Part shown: piece after piece, positions 17,904-26,917 of the stretch | How the letters are laid out: every line of letters begins with the position of its first letter | Numbering within the stretch: position 1 is the stretch's first letter | NCBI GenBank assembly: GCA_002299425.1 | Contig: DBNW01000053.1 | Coordinates: 78,483 to 142,482 of the forward strand | Origin: Methylococcaceae bacterium UBA662 | Lineage (GTDB): Bacteria > Pseudomonadota > Gammaproteobacteria > Methylococcales > Methylomonadaceae | DNA: 64,000 nt | Direction: 5' to 3' | Notes under the pieces: generated by a model | Database searches by the model: none | The model's input: the letters and a program-made list of their open reading frames with translations, nothing else | What the model was told of the DNA's origin: nothing | Position numbers and translations under genes: made by a program

Positions 17904-18122
17904 GGCGGGCTAATGGTGGGAGGGAGGGCTGATAGCAGTACGATTCATACGCCGAGTGAGTCTACTAAAATTGCTGTGGGCAGTAAAGTTGACCGGTTTT
18001 GCTAAACTTTTTTGCGGTCAATGGGTACAAAACCTGTGCGGTACTCAGCGACGCTATTAAAACCACCCTGTGGAGGCAATGTCCACCACAACCACGTTAC
18101 TTAGTTAAAAACATAAGGTCCC

Positions 18123-20090
18123 ATGTCAAACCCAATCCACAAGCCTTGCTTAGTGCTGTTGCTCACGTCGGTGGGCTTGATGGCACTGCCACACGGCTAC
18201 CATTTACCCACGGCTATCCTGGCGTTTTTCTTTTTTCTTTGGGGATGGCGGTTTGTTTGTCTGTGGAAGCCTCAGTGGTTGCCCCACCGCCTAGCGTTGC
18301 TGCTGCTTGCGCTGGCGGGGATTGGCTTGCTGTTTAGTGGGCATAGCGGTATTTTCGGGCGTGATGCGGGCACCCAGTTGTTTTTGGTGGCATTGGGGCT
18401 GAAACTGATGGAACTTACTAGCAAACGGGATTTGTATGTGGTTGCTTTTTTGACTTTTGTTATGGCCGCTTCGCAGTTTTTGTATGTCCAGAGTGCGCTC
18501 ATGGGTGCGTATGCGGTGGCTGTCAGCGGCTTGCTGTTGGCGACACTGGTGCGTGTTAACAGCCCGTTCCAGTCGTCGTCTTGGCCGGCCATTAAGACAG
18601 CCGGGGTTTTGCTGGCTCAGGCACTGCCCATCGCGGTTGCCTTGTTTTTGTTGTTCCCGCGTTTTGAGGCACCGCGTTGGGCTTGGCTTAAGGACAGTCA
18701 TACGGCCCAGTCCGGCCTAGACGAGAGCATGGAACCTGGCTCCATCAGTGCGCTAGGAATGTCCCATGAGGTTGCCTTCCGAGTACAGTTTCAGGGCCAA
18801 ATGCCACCGCCCAACCAACGTTATTGGCGTGGCCCGGTATTTTCTTATACCGACGGCAGGCGCTGGATGCCCGCTAAAAATACCGACTTGGACGGGCCGC
18901 CGGACCGGCCGCTGTTTAAAGGCCAGGCATACCGTTACAAACTGCTGCTGGAACCCCAGAAAAAAAACTGGGTTTATGCCTTGGATTTACCCAGCGAATT
19001 CCCTTTGTCGCTTAAGCAGACCGCAGATTACCGATTGTTGTCCCAGGCAGCCCCCTACAAACATGCCGAGTACGAATTAACCTCTATGCCTTGGTACACA
19101 ACAGGGGCTATTGCCCAGACGGAACTGCGTCAAAACGTGCAATTGCCTGCCAAGCGTTCTGAAAAAATTACCCGCTTGGTTAAAAAACTGGGCGGTTTTG
19201 AGGAAACGCCACAGCGCTTTATCGACAACGTGCTGGGCTATTTCCGCACGGAAAAGTTTTACTACAGTTTAACACCGCCATTGTTGGCGGAAGACCAGCC
19301 CTTGGAAGCTTTTTTGTTTGAAACCCGTAGTGGTTTTTGCAGCCATTATGCAGCGGCTTTTGTTTACATGATGCGGCTGGCGAGTGTTCCGGCCCGAGTG
19401 GTGACAGGCTACCAGGGCGGTGAGCTAAACCCGCTGGGTGGATTTTTGGAAATTAGGCAGGCCGATGCCCATGCTTGGGCGGAGGTCTGGTTGGCGGGTT
19501 CGGGTTGGGTACGCGTTGACCCGACCGCTGCCATTGCTCCAGAGCGTATTGAGCAGTCTATCGATATCCGTAATGTTGCGCCCGGAGCGGTCATTGATTT
19601 TAGTCAGGAGCAGGGCATGATGGGTGCTTGGCGGGTGAATGCCCGTCAACTTTGGGGGAGCCTTGACTACAAATGGCAACGTTGGGTCATTAACTACAAC
19701 CACAAAAAGCAAAGTGCGTTTCTTTCGGCTTGGGGTATTGGCAATGTAAGACAGATGTTGCAATGGCTCTTGGTGGGTGTAGGGTTGGCGACTGCTGTAG
19801 TGGCCACTGTCGTACTGTGGCCTAAAAGCCGACAACATGACCGATTGCGGCAGGTTTACCAAAAATTTTGCCTTAAACTGGCCCGCTGTGGGTTGTTGAA
19901 AGGCGAAGCTGAAGGCGAGGGGGATTTTGCTTTGCGGGCGGGCTTGGTACTGAGTGAAAAGTCCGCGCAGATTGCCGAGATTACCCAGATTTATGTCGGA
20001 TTGCGTTACGGCAAGCAGGCACAGGTCGACTTAACGCAGTTGCGGCGATTGGTGCGGGGTTTTAACGTAACACAGAATTTGAAGCAGTAA
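18123..20090 (+). CDS. TgpA-like membrane transglutaminase (DUF3488 + transglutaminase core)
   Basis: A 655-residue inner membrane protein. Residues 1 to about 185 carry several hydrophobic helices matching the DUF3488/TgpA N-terminal region. A periplasmic loop follows with a transglutaminase-like core (about 395-480): the catalytic Cys lies in FETRSGFCSHYAAAF, the His in ADAHAWAEVWL and the Asp in WVRVDPTAA. A further membrane helix (about 550) precedes a short C-terminal cytoplasmic domain. P. aeruginosa TgpA is essential, but its substrate is not established. The usual partners, a MoxR ATPase and a DUF58 protein, are absent here. AAGG precedes the ATG. It converges with the STAS protein gene, 11 bp between stops. 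Confidence 0.88.
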   Translation: MSNPIHKPCLVLLLTSVGLMALPHGYHLPTAILAFFFFLWGWRFVCLWKPQWLPHRLALLLLALAGIGLLFSGHSGIFGRDAGTQLFLVALGLKLMELTSKRDLYVVAFLTFVMAASQFLYVQSALMGAYAVAVSGLLLATLVRVNSPFQSSSWPAIKTAGVLLAQALPIAVALFLLFPRFEAPRWAWLKDSHTAQSGLDESMEPGSISALGMSHEVAFRVQFQGQMPPPNQRYWRGPVFSYTDGRRWMPAKNTDLDGPPDRPLFKGQAYRYKLLLEPQKKNWVYALDLPSEFPLSLKQTADYRLLSQAAPYKHAEYELTSMPWYTTGAIAQTELRQNVQLPAKRSEKITRLVKKLGGFEETPQRFIDNVLGYFRTEKFYYSLTPPLLAEDQPLEAFLFETRSGFCSHYAAAFVYMMRLASVPARVVTGYQGGELNPLGGFLEIRQADAHAWAEVWLAGSGWVRVDPTAAIAPERIEQSIDIRNVAPGAVIDFSQEQGMMGAWRVNARQLWGSLDYKWQRWVINYNHKKQSAFLSAWGIGNVRQMLQWLLVGVGLATAVVATVVLWPKSRQHDRLRQVYQKFCLKLARCGLLKGEAEGEGDFALRAGLVLSEKSAQIAEITQIYVGLRYGKQAQVDLTQLRRLVRGFNVTQNLKQ

Positions 20091-20101
20091 GGACTGGGGG
20101 T

Positions 20102-21766
20102 TTAATGCGCATAGCGGTTAAATAGCAGGGTGAGCATGGCCAGCTCGTCGTCGTTAGGTTTGGCCCAGCCGGGCATGCCTAAATCCAGAAGCACTTGGCG
20201 GCCTTGGCTGTCTGCATTCATGTTTAACAGTATTTCAGCCAATTTGTCGGCAAGATCGGCCTGATTGGGCGAAACACTGAACAAATGGAAAGCAAAAGCT
20301 GTCTCGCTCTGGTCTATTTCACGCAGCATTTTTTTTGATAAGCCGGACAAGCCTCGGTAGGTCTCGGTGAGCATAAACAAAATGTCGGCTTGGCCTTTCA
20401 ATAACATTTGCAAGGCCTTGATGTCGTGGCCAGAAAACAGGTACTCCATGTCTTGCAACGCCGTTTCGCTTTGCTCCAGCAAGAACCTGCCTAACAGGTA
20501 AACAAAATTGTCTTTGGCCGCAGTGACCACTGTTCCGCCTTTGAATGCGTTCAATTCGTTTCGCGGGTCATCGGCGCGTACTAAAAGTGTGACTTCGTCG
20601 GTTTGGTTTAATGGCCGCATGACCGGGATAAAACCGTGCTTGGTTAACAAGCGAGTACCTTCAAACGGCTTGCTGAAGACGATGTCCATTTGGTCATCTC
20701 GTTTTTGTAGCCGCTCATTGATAGCACCGTGAATGATCTCAGGATGGATGTCGCGCCTTAAATGACGCTGCAAGTAGGTGTTGAAAAAATACCAGCCGTT
20801 CATTTGCTGGCTGCTTTGGGCACTGATCCAAAGGTTAAGTTTGCCTTGTTTCTCGCCTGCCGCAACCGACGGAGCCAACCGAGCAGTGCTGGATTTTGAA
20901 GCCTCGGCAACAGCCGCTGCGGGCACTGTGGCGGCGTGTTCTTGCGGGTTGTTGAATCCGTCCGTTAAAAATCGAGTCAAGCCGGTCATTTTGAACAGCA
21001 CTTCCACCATGCGGTTGACATTGATGATGCGTACCGCAATGGCTTGTTTTTGCCAATGTTCAAACAGTTTCAGCAGTTGCGCTAAGCCCATGGAATTGAC
21101 CCGCTGCAATTGCGTAAAGTCTAAGGTGACTTGGCACTGCGCCGGCAGAACATAAAGCGTGGCTAAAACAGGGATAGCATGGACATCAATCATCCCTGCG
21201 AAGGCGAATGTTTGTGCCAGTGCTACTTTGGATGGGTCGGGTTGGACGGTAAGGGTCGCTTCGCTTGAAAAAAGGGGGGGCTTTGCTTGCACTGCGCCGC
21301 TGTCGTGGTTAGGCGTTGTTAAGCTAGGGGTTGAAGCGTTTTTTTCTGCCGATAACGAGGCAAAGGGTGCGCTCGGGTTCTGCGACGGTGCGGGGGTAAC
21401 TTTTGCTTGTCCGGGTGCGGCCGCTACGCGTGTGTTTGTGGGCGGGTCGTTTGATGCTAGGCTTAAAAAACGGGTCAGCCCCGTCATTTTGAACAGCACG
21501 GTGATCATCCTGTTCACGTTGAAAATTTTTATCGTGCTGTTTTGTTTTTGCCAATGTTCAAACAGTTTTAGCAGTTGCGCTAAACCCATGGAATTGATGC
21601 GTTCCAATTCAGTGAAGTCCAGTTCAATGCTGCAATTAGCGGGCAGTGTATACAGGGGTTCTAAAACGGGTACGGCACTAACATCAATCGAGCCGACGCA
21701 CACAAAGTGCAGAACCCCTGGGTTGGCCGAAGGTCGCGGTTTGATTTGCAGTGTGGTGTCAGTCAT
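20102..21766 (-). CDS. double STAS domain protein fused to a PhnD-like ligand-binding domain
   Basis: A 554-residue soluble protein without signal peptide or membrane helix. Two STAS (anti-anti-sigma) domains, about residues 17-103 and 183-269, are near copies of each other. Each has the SpoIIAA-type loop as (I/V)NSMGLAQLLKLFEHWQKQ, with Ser59 and Ser225 as candidate phosphoserines. A Pro/Ala-rich linker separates them. Residues about 308-535 resemble PhnD/SsuA-type periplasmic binding proteins (LNLWISAQSSQ, DIVFSKPFEGTRLL, LKGQADILFM), here apparently cytoplasmic. The gene overlaps the end of the PP2C/kinase gene by 8 bp, so the products are probably made together. I infer it is the phosphorylated partner of that enzyme; the ligand is unknown. 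Confidence 0.72.
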   Translation of the reverse strand: MTDTTLQIKPRPSANPGVLHFVCVGSIDVSAVPVLEPLYTLPANCSIELDFTELERINSMGLAQLLKLFEHWQKQNSTIKIFNVNRMITVLFKMTGLTRFLSLASNDPPTNTRVAAAPGQAKVTPAPSQNPSAPFASLSAEKNASTPSLTTPNHDSGAVQAKPPLFSSEATLTVQPDPSKVALAQTFAFAGMIDVHAIPVLATLYVLPAQCQVTLDFTQLQRVNSMGLAQLLKLFEHWQKQAIAVRIINVNRMVEVLFKMTGLTRFLTDGFNNPQEHAATVPAAAVAEASKSSTARLAPSVAAGEKQGKLNLWISAQSSQQMNGWYFFNTYLQRHLRRDIHPEIIHGAINERLQKRDDQMDIVFSKPFEGTRLLTKHGFIPVMRPLNQTDEVTLLVRADDPRNELNAFKGGTVVTAAKDNFVYLLGRFLLEQSETALQDMEYLFSGHDIKALQMLLKGQADILFMLTETYRGLSGLSKKMLREIDQSETAFAFHLFSVSPNQADLADKLAEILLNMNADSQGRQVLLDLGMPGWAKPNDDELAMLTLLFNRYAH

Positions 21767-23846
21767 GGCTTACAGCCTCGTATAATTCAGTGTGGTAAAG
21801 AAACTGATAACTTTTGTCGGCTTCCGGGTCAGACGGGTTGTTAAGATCAAGGAAGGCGCATACCTGTGTTTGTTGGTGCGGAAATACCCGCAGTTGCAGG
21901 TAATCGCACAGCCGCCAAATAAGGTACAGGCCACCCCCACCCAGGCCGGATACAAGCCCTGAACCCTGTACATGCCGGGTCAGCCGGTTTAAAAACACAT
22001 TGGGCGTTAACGTGCCCCAATTGTCAGTCATGGACAGGGCTAACAGGCCATCTTGAATGGATAAGTCCAGCCGTAAAATCTCGCCTGCAGCCAATTCCCG
22101 TGGTGTGCCTTTGGCGAACAAAGGCTTGCCCTTGCCGTCCCTAGGCGCCGCATAAAGGCTGTTTTCAATGAGTTCGTCTAAGAGAAATGCCACGGTATCG
22201 AGGCGCTCGGGATTATCAATGGCGACTTCTTGCAGCCAGGCATCCACTTCACGAATGACGAACGGCTTGTCGTCACTGTGGCTAAAATGGAATTCCCGGC
22301 GTTGCTCAGGGCTACGCAGGTACATGGCTAAGTCGTCATGATGCTGGTACAGATGTTGGTTGAGCAAATTGCCCCACCCTAACTGCTGGTTAATGGGGTG
22401 TTCTTGCAGCAATATCCGCCGGATGCCTTGCGCTGATAGGTCGGGAATTAGGTCAGAAAACGGACCTTGGGCCAGAAAAATGAGATCTTGCCGCTTAATG
22501 TGGGGGGAAATTTTTTCCGGATTGGTGCGATAAGACGATTCGTCGATATGGACTTGGCGCAAAAGCTCGGCATTATGGGCGATGCCGCCTTGGTCCGATA
22601 AGGTGCTGTAGGTTTTTTCGGTGTGTTCGATACAGAAAATAGTGAGGTCGTCGTTGAGCGTATCCCGCCCGACGTGCAGGGCTAAGCTTGAAACCAGCGC
22701 ACTCGGTAAATGTTCGACATCGTGGTCGGCGTGGTTTACCAGAAAAGCCTCTAGGCGTTCGTAACCGAAGCATTCGCCGTGGTGGTTTTCTTCTTCAACA
22801 ATGCTGTCGGTATAAAGAAAAACCCGGTCGCCTAAGTCAATTTCAGTCGCTGCTTGTTCGTAATCGGTGTGTTCATTTTTGCCCAGCGGCAGGCCGCCGA
22901 TTTCAAGTGTTTCCAATTGGCCGAGCACGGCGCGGTGAATATAAGCAAACTGGTGTCCGGCATTGGCGTATTTTAATTCGCCCGTTTGCGTGTCGATGCA
23001 AATGGCGAACATAGTCATCAACAGAGACTGGTGAGCCGTGTTAAAAATAATGTTACTGAGCCGGGATAGAATGATGGCCGGTTCTTTTGCTTTTTCTGAA
23101 ATTAGAAAATTGACTCCGGCTTTTGCAGCACAGGCGATGGTGCCAGCAGCGATGCCGTGGCCACTGACATCGCCGACCAAAATGACCGACCAGCGCCCGT
23201 CAACAGCGTAATAATCGTAAAAATCACCGCCAATCTCGCTGGATGGAATCAGGGTAACAACGCCGCGCAGGCCGGGGAGTTGGATTTGGGTCGGGCGCAG
23301 AAGGTTTTTTTGCAGTGCTGCGGCACTGTGTACTTCGGCATTCAGCCGGGCACTGATCCGTTGCATGGTGTCAATTAAGTCGCCTTGTGACTTTGACATG
23401 CTCAGCATCATGTCGGCTACTTTGATCACACCTAGGATGTGTCCTTTGCTGATGACGGGCATAGCATCGTAGGTGACGCCGGGATCGCGGTTAAGAAAGT
23501 CCACCATGAGCCGGTCAACGCGGTCTTCAGCATCGGCGATTAACGGCGCAACAAAAATCTCAGGGTTGCTTTCCAGTAAGGCAAACAAGTCCTTGCGGGC
23601 ATACAGTTCCCGGGCGAAGGCCTTGGTCATCAGATTAAGGTAGTTGCGGCGTGAAATGATGCCGAAGTAATTGTTGTTGTGATCCATCACCGGCAAGGCC
23701 GGCAAATCCGTGTTGTTTTGAAATTGTTCCAGGACTTGCAACACGGGTGTGTCAAGACTTATTGGCTTGACAGTCCGCGCCAGTTCTTTGGCACAAGGGG
23801 CTAAAAATTCGGCTGCTGCCGCAGTGCGGATGAGGTTGTCATTCAT
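21759..23846 (-). CDS. CBS-PP2C (SpoIIE type)-HATPase signalling protein
   Basis: A 695-residue cytoplasmic signalling protein. Two CBS domains (about 17-160) bind adenyl nucleotides in other proteins. A SpoIIE-type PP2C phosphatase (about 175-408) has the metal-binding acids in GGDFYDYY (207-214), GDVSGHG (225-231), YTDSIVEEE and LNDDLTIF. A C-terminal GHKL ATPase of the anti-sigma kinase type (about 540-670) has the N box DELIENSLYA (557-566), DNWGTL, and a G-rich lid GLGGGGLYLI. A protein phosphatase and a Ser kinase on one chain would set the phosphorylation state of a STAS partner, presumably the overlapping downstream gene. No sigma factor gene is nearby, so the output is unknown. Confidence 0.8.
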   Translation of the reverse strand: MNDNLIRTAAAAEFLAPCAKELARTVKPISLDTPVLQVLEQFQNNTDLPALPVMDHNNNYFGIISRRNYLNLMTKAFARELYARKDLFALLESNPEIFVAPLIADAEDRVDRLMVDFLNRDPGVTYDAMPVISKGHILGVIKVADMMLSMSKSQGDLIDTMQRISARLNAEVHSAAALQKNLLRPTQIQLPGLRGVVTLIPSSEIGGDFYDYYAVDGRWSVILVGDVSGHGIAAGTIACAAKAGVNFLISEKAKEPAIILSRLSNIIFNTAHQSLLMTMFAICIDTQTGELKYANAGHQFAYIHRAVLGQLETLEIGGLPLGKNEHTDYEQAATEIDLGDRVFLYTDSIVEEENHHGECFGYERLEAFLVNHADHDVEHLPSALVSSLALHVGRDTLNDDLTIFCIEHTEKTYSTLSDQGGIAHNAELLRQVHIDESSYRTNPEKISPHIKRQDLIFLAQGPFSDLIPDLSAQGIRRILLQEHPINQQLGWGNLLNQHLYQHHDDLAMYLRSPEQRREFHFSHSDDKPFVIREVDAWLQEVAIDNPERLDTVAFLLDELIENSLYAAPRDGKGKPLFAKGTPRELAAGEILRLDLSIQDGLLALSMTDNWGTLTPNVFLNRLTRHVQGSGLVSGLGGGGLYLIWRLCDYLQLRVFPHQQTQVCAFLDLNNPSDPEADKSYQFLYHTELYEAVSHD

Positions 23847-24030
23847 GAGGTGCCTGGGGGGTTACTGGAGGTGGTATCGCAGTTTTGCGGTGCCGGTTTC
23901 TGGAGCACTATAGGAAAAAAAAATGACAAGTTAATTACACAGGCCACTGCAAATTGAAAAATCCTTTTTTAATCAAGTCAATAACGACAAAATCTGAGTT
24001 TTTTGCAGGGCTCTGCTAGCACTGCTTGGG

Positions 24031-25080
24031 TCAGTCAGTTTCGATTATTTTTGATAAACGCCGCACTTCTTCTTGCAACTGCTTGACTGTTTTTAGCATT
24101 TCAGGAAGCTTGGCCAAGGCGGCTTGTTCTTTATAGGCTGTTCTTTTGGCTTTGGCCGGGCTACCGAAAACCTGGCTGCCTGGTTCAACGTCTGCGGCTA
24201 CTCCGGCACGGGCCATGACCACGGCACCTTTGCCGATGGTGACATGGTCAGCGATGCCAGCACTGCCGGCCAAAATGGCGTAGTCTTGGATGGTGCACGA
24301 ACCGGACACACCCACCTGTCCGCACAAAATTACATGTCGGCCGATTTGGTTGTTGTGGCCAATTTGCACCAAGTTGTCTAGCTTGCTGCCCAAGCCGATG
24401 CGTGTACTGCCTAGTGCCCCCCGGTCTATGCAGGTGTTAGCGCCAATCTCGACGTTGTCCTCGATGACGACGTTGCCGATTTGCGGGACTTTAACGTGCT
24501 GGGAATCGCGGTATTTGTAACCAAATCCGTCGGCACCGATGACGGCCCCGGAATGGATGGTGACGTTATCACCGATCACGGTTTTGTCATAGACGACAGC
24601 GTAGGGGTAAATTTTACAGTTTTTGCCGAGGGTTACATGCTGGCCAATATAGGCACCAGGGAAAATTTGGCAGCCTTCGCCGATGTCGGCGTGTTCGGCA
24701 ATCACGGCAAAAGGCCCGACAAAGACGCCTTCGCCAAGCACCGCGCTTTGGGCGACTGCCGCTTGCCGGGCAATGCCTGGTACAGGCCGCGCTTGCGTGT
24801 GCAACAAATTGACAGCTTTAATAAAAGCCATTTCTGGGTCAGTGCAGATTAGCAGGGCTAAGTGTTCGGGTACGCCGTCGAACGCGCTTGAAGGGCCGAC
24901 AAAACAAGCCGAGGCAGTCGATTGCAAAAGGTACTGGTTGTACCGGCTATGGGTCAGTTGCGTCACTTGCCCTGTTTTTGCCGAAGTGATGTCGGCGGCA
25001 GAATGGATAACGGTTTGCGGGTTCCCGCCCTGAATCAGGGCACCGCACTGTGTAGCGAGTTCTGCTAGGGAGATGGACAT
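24031..25080 (-). CDS. lpxD: UDP-3-O-(3-hydroxyacyl)glucosamine N-acyltransferase
   Basis: LpxD adds the second 3-hydroxyacyl chain to the lipid A precursor in the cytoplasm. At 349 residues it has the usual N-terminal uridine-binding domain (residues 1-100), a left-handed parallel beta helix of hexapeptide repeats (IGEGCQIFPGAYIGQHVTLG, IGDNVTIHSGAVIGADGFGY), the catalytic His in NLVQIGHNNQIG, and a C-terminal helix (LPEMLKTVKQLQEEVRRLSK). The start overlaps the sulfotransferase stop by 16 bp, implying translational coupling. The usual bamA-skp-lpxD-fabZ-lpxA neighbours are missing, so this may be a second, specialised copy; the window cannot show whether another exists. Confidence 0.92.
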   Translation of the reverse strand: MSISLAELATQCGALIQGGNPQTVIHSAADITSAKTGQVTQLTHSRYNQYLLQSTASACFVGPSSAFDGVPEHLALLICTDPEMAFIKAVNLLHTQARPVPGIARQAAVAQSAVLGEGVFVGPFAVIAEHADIGEGCQIFPGAYIGQHVTLGKNCKIYPYAVVYDKTVIGDNVTIHSGAVIGADGFGYKYRDSQHVKVPQIGNVVIEDNVEIGANTCIDRGALGSTRIGLGSKLDNLVQIGHNNQIGRHVILCGQVGVSGSCTIQDYAILAGSAGIADHVTIGKGAVVMARAGVAADVEPGSQVFGSPAKAKRTAYKEQAALAKLPEMLKTVKQLQEEVRRLSKIIETD

Positions 25081-26105
25081 AAGTTATTGGGGATTGAATT
25101 GTTTTTTAGGAATTGCCGCAGTTCTTGTTCGGCCCATGCACATTTTTCTTGCCAAGCGACCATTTTAGGTTCTTCCGGGTACATTGAAAAATCGTCGTTG
25201 AACATCGGCTTTGGACCTGTGTCGAGCAATTTTTCCAGCTCATTGTTAGATTCTAGAAATTGGTTGTAAAAGTGGATGGCCGCCTGTTTTGGGGGGTAAC
25301 AGGGCAAGCCTGGGTATTGCTGGCAAATCGCATTGACCCATTTTTGCCTGCTCGCTCTGTCCAGTGTCACCAGACCGGCGCTGGCTTGTTTATTCAGGGT
25401 TTTAAGCAGCAGCTCGGCTTCAAAGGATAAGGCTTCGTTGCGCCATGCCGGAACCGATAGGGTTTTAACTGGGCCAATCCCGGAATGTAAGCAAAAATCC
25501 TCCAGAAGATTGCCATTTTGCCAATGCTCTTTGGCAAAAAATCTAACTTTTATCTGGTGTCGCCCAAACGCGTTGGACCAGTTTTGATAGATGCGAAAAA
25601 AATCGTAGTAGTAGGGGTTCTTGGCAAGTTTAAACGGCATCGCTTCTGCAAAGCCTGCTTTAAGGGCCGTTGAATACTGTGAAAAAGACATCAAATCTTG
25701 ACGCCTAAAATAGACCAGAACGGTGATCGGGTGAAAAAACTGCTCCAGCAAGGTTTTGATGCTGTTTATTTGGCTGGCGTCCTGAAGCCGTGAATGCAGG
25801 TGTTCGTTAGAAACGATGGCGCACCCTTCAGGCTGTAAGGCCAGTTCTTCTTGCAGCTTTTGTTTTAGTAGCTGGCTGAAGCTCTCGTGGTCGCTTTCGC
25901 CGTAGGTCAATGGCTTCGACAGTGATTGCCAGGTTTTATGGCTGGCGTAAGCAGCCAGTTTTATGTGGTTTCTTTGACCTAAAGACTCAGGATATAAAAT
26001 TCCCTGTTGTTTTAGTTGCGCGCGGTTTAAAGCCAAAAAATCCTGGATGGAGGTTGTCCCGGTTTTTTCTGTGCCGATATGCAAAATGAGTGATTTTTTC
26101 TTCAT
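25065..26105 (-). CDS. sulfotransferase-like protein
   Basis: A 346-residue soluble protein with the P-loop-like 5'-phosphosulfate-binding motif LILHIGTEKTGTTSIQDFL (about residues 7-24) and a likely 3'-phosphate site VLVYFRRQDLMSFSQYS. These are the two PAPS-binding signatures of sulfotransferases. It would transfer sulfate from PAPS to a carbohydrate or similar acceptor; the acceptor is unknown. The neighbours (another sulfotransferase-like gene, a large glycosyltransferase and lpxD) point to a surface glycan or lipopolysaccharide. It is third in a four-gene minus-strand operon, 39 bp after the preceding gene and overlapping lpxD by 16 bp. Confidence 0.75.
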   Translation of the reverse strand: MKKKSLILHIGTEKTGTTSIQDFLALNRAQLKQQGILYPESLGQRNHIKLAAYASHKTWQSLSKPLTYGESDHESFSQLLKQKLQEELALQPEGCAIVSNEHLHSRLQDASQINSIKTLLEQFFHPITVLVYFRRQDLMSFSQYSTALKAGFAEAMPFKLAKNPYYYDFFRIYQNWSNAFGRHQIKVRFFAKEHWQNGNLLEDFCLHSGIGPVKTLSVPAWRNEALSFEAELLLKTLNKQASAGLVTLDRASRQKWVNAICQQYPGLPCYPPKQAAIHFYNQFLESNNELEKLLDTGPKPMFNDDFSMYPEEPKMVAWQEKCAWAEQELRQFLKNNSIPNNLCPSP

Positions 26106-26144
26106 AACGGGAGACGGGTTACTGGCACGGTATCAGTAGCGTGC

Positions 26145-26882
26145 TCAACACGGGTATTTTCTTTGGACGTGCGCAAATAAAGCCAAATCTTCGGCATTGG
26201 CCGAGAGCAATGCGTGGTAGAGGCTATCGCCTACTTGCTGGTGTATGCGGTCCAATTTGGACGTTAGCGGTTCGAGCAGGCTGCGGTTGACGTTTTTTGC
26301 CACCGCAATCGGTTTAACATCAGGAAAATAAGCGGACAGCAGCCCGGTTAATCGGGCTATGGAGGCGTCGTATTGTTCGACAAGCCCAACAAAAGGCAGG
26401 CTGTCGATAAATTGGATTGCCGAATCGACAGGGGCGCGGTTATCGATCGCGTGTTTGATCCGGGACAAGTGAAAGTTACGGCATTGGCTGTATTTTCCAG
26501 ACCCAAGCTGGGCTTCAATGTAGCCTTTTAAATCGGTTTGCCGAGCCAACACAGAACCGCTGGTATCTTCGGCTTGTTTGCGTTCAAAATCGTAAGCGGA
26601 GGCAATCCGGTCTATGGGGTGGCGAAAGAAAATAATAGGGAATACCTGTATGCCGGCAATGTCGGGCGGTGGCGGCAAAGCCGTGTGCGAGGAAAAAGCG
26701 ACCGCGTGCTGTTTCTGCATCAACCAGTGTTGGCATTCTGTGGCATTTTCCAGATAGTAGGTGCTAACAAATTCTTTGCTGACCCATTGCCCTGGGAAGT
26801 TTTGTTGCAAAAATGCATCGACGGAAGTGCCCGCGTTTTTAAAAAAATGGTAGTGGAATATCAAGTGTCTTAGCATAGGCAT
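26145..26882 (-). CDS. sulfotransferase family 2-like protein
   Basis: A 245-residue protein resembling the carbohydrate (HNK-1/heparan 2-O type) sulfotransferases. HYHFFKNAGTSVDAFLQ is the 5'-phosphosulfate motif, with Lys and GTS as in that family. IIFFRHPIDRIASAYDF is the 3'-phosphate site (the RHPxxRxxSxY pattern). It belongs to a different branch from the adjacent downstream sulfotransferase. The ATG at 26882 lies inside a 10-bp tandem repeat (CATTCGTTAG) and no ribosome site is evident; the ATG at 26876, two codons on, is an alternative start. It lies 35 bp after the glycosyltransferase stop. Confidence 0.78.
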   Translation of the reverse strand: MPMLRHLIFHYHFFKNAGTSVDAFLQQNFPGQWVSKEFVSTYYLENATECQHWLMQKQHAVAFSSHTALPPPPDIAGIQVFPIIFFRHPIDRIASAYDFERKQAEDTSGSVLARQTDLKGYIEAQLGSGKYSQCRNFHLSRIKHAIDNRAPVDSAIQFIDSLPFVGLVEQYDASIARLTGLLSAYFPDVKPIAVAKNVNRSLLEPLTSKLDRIHQQVGDSLYHALLSANAEDLALFAHVQRKYPC

Positions 26883-26917
26883 TCGTTAGCATTCGTTAGC
26901 ATTGGCTGCGTGTTCAA

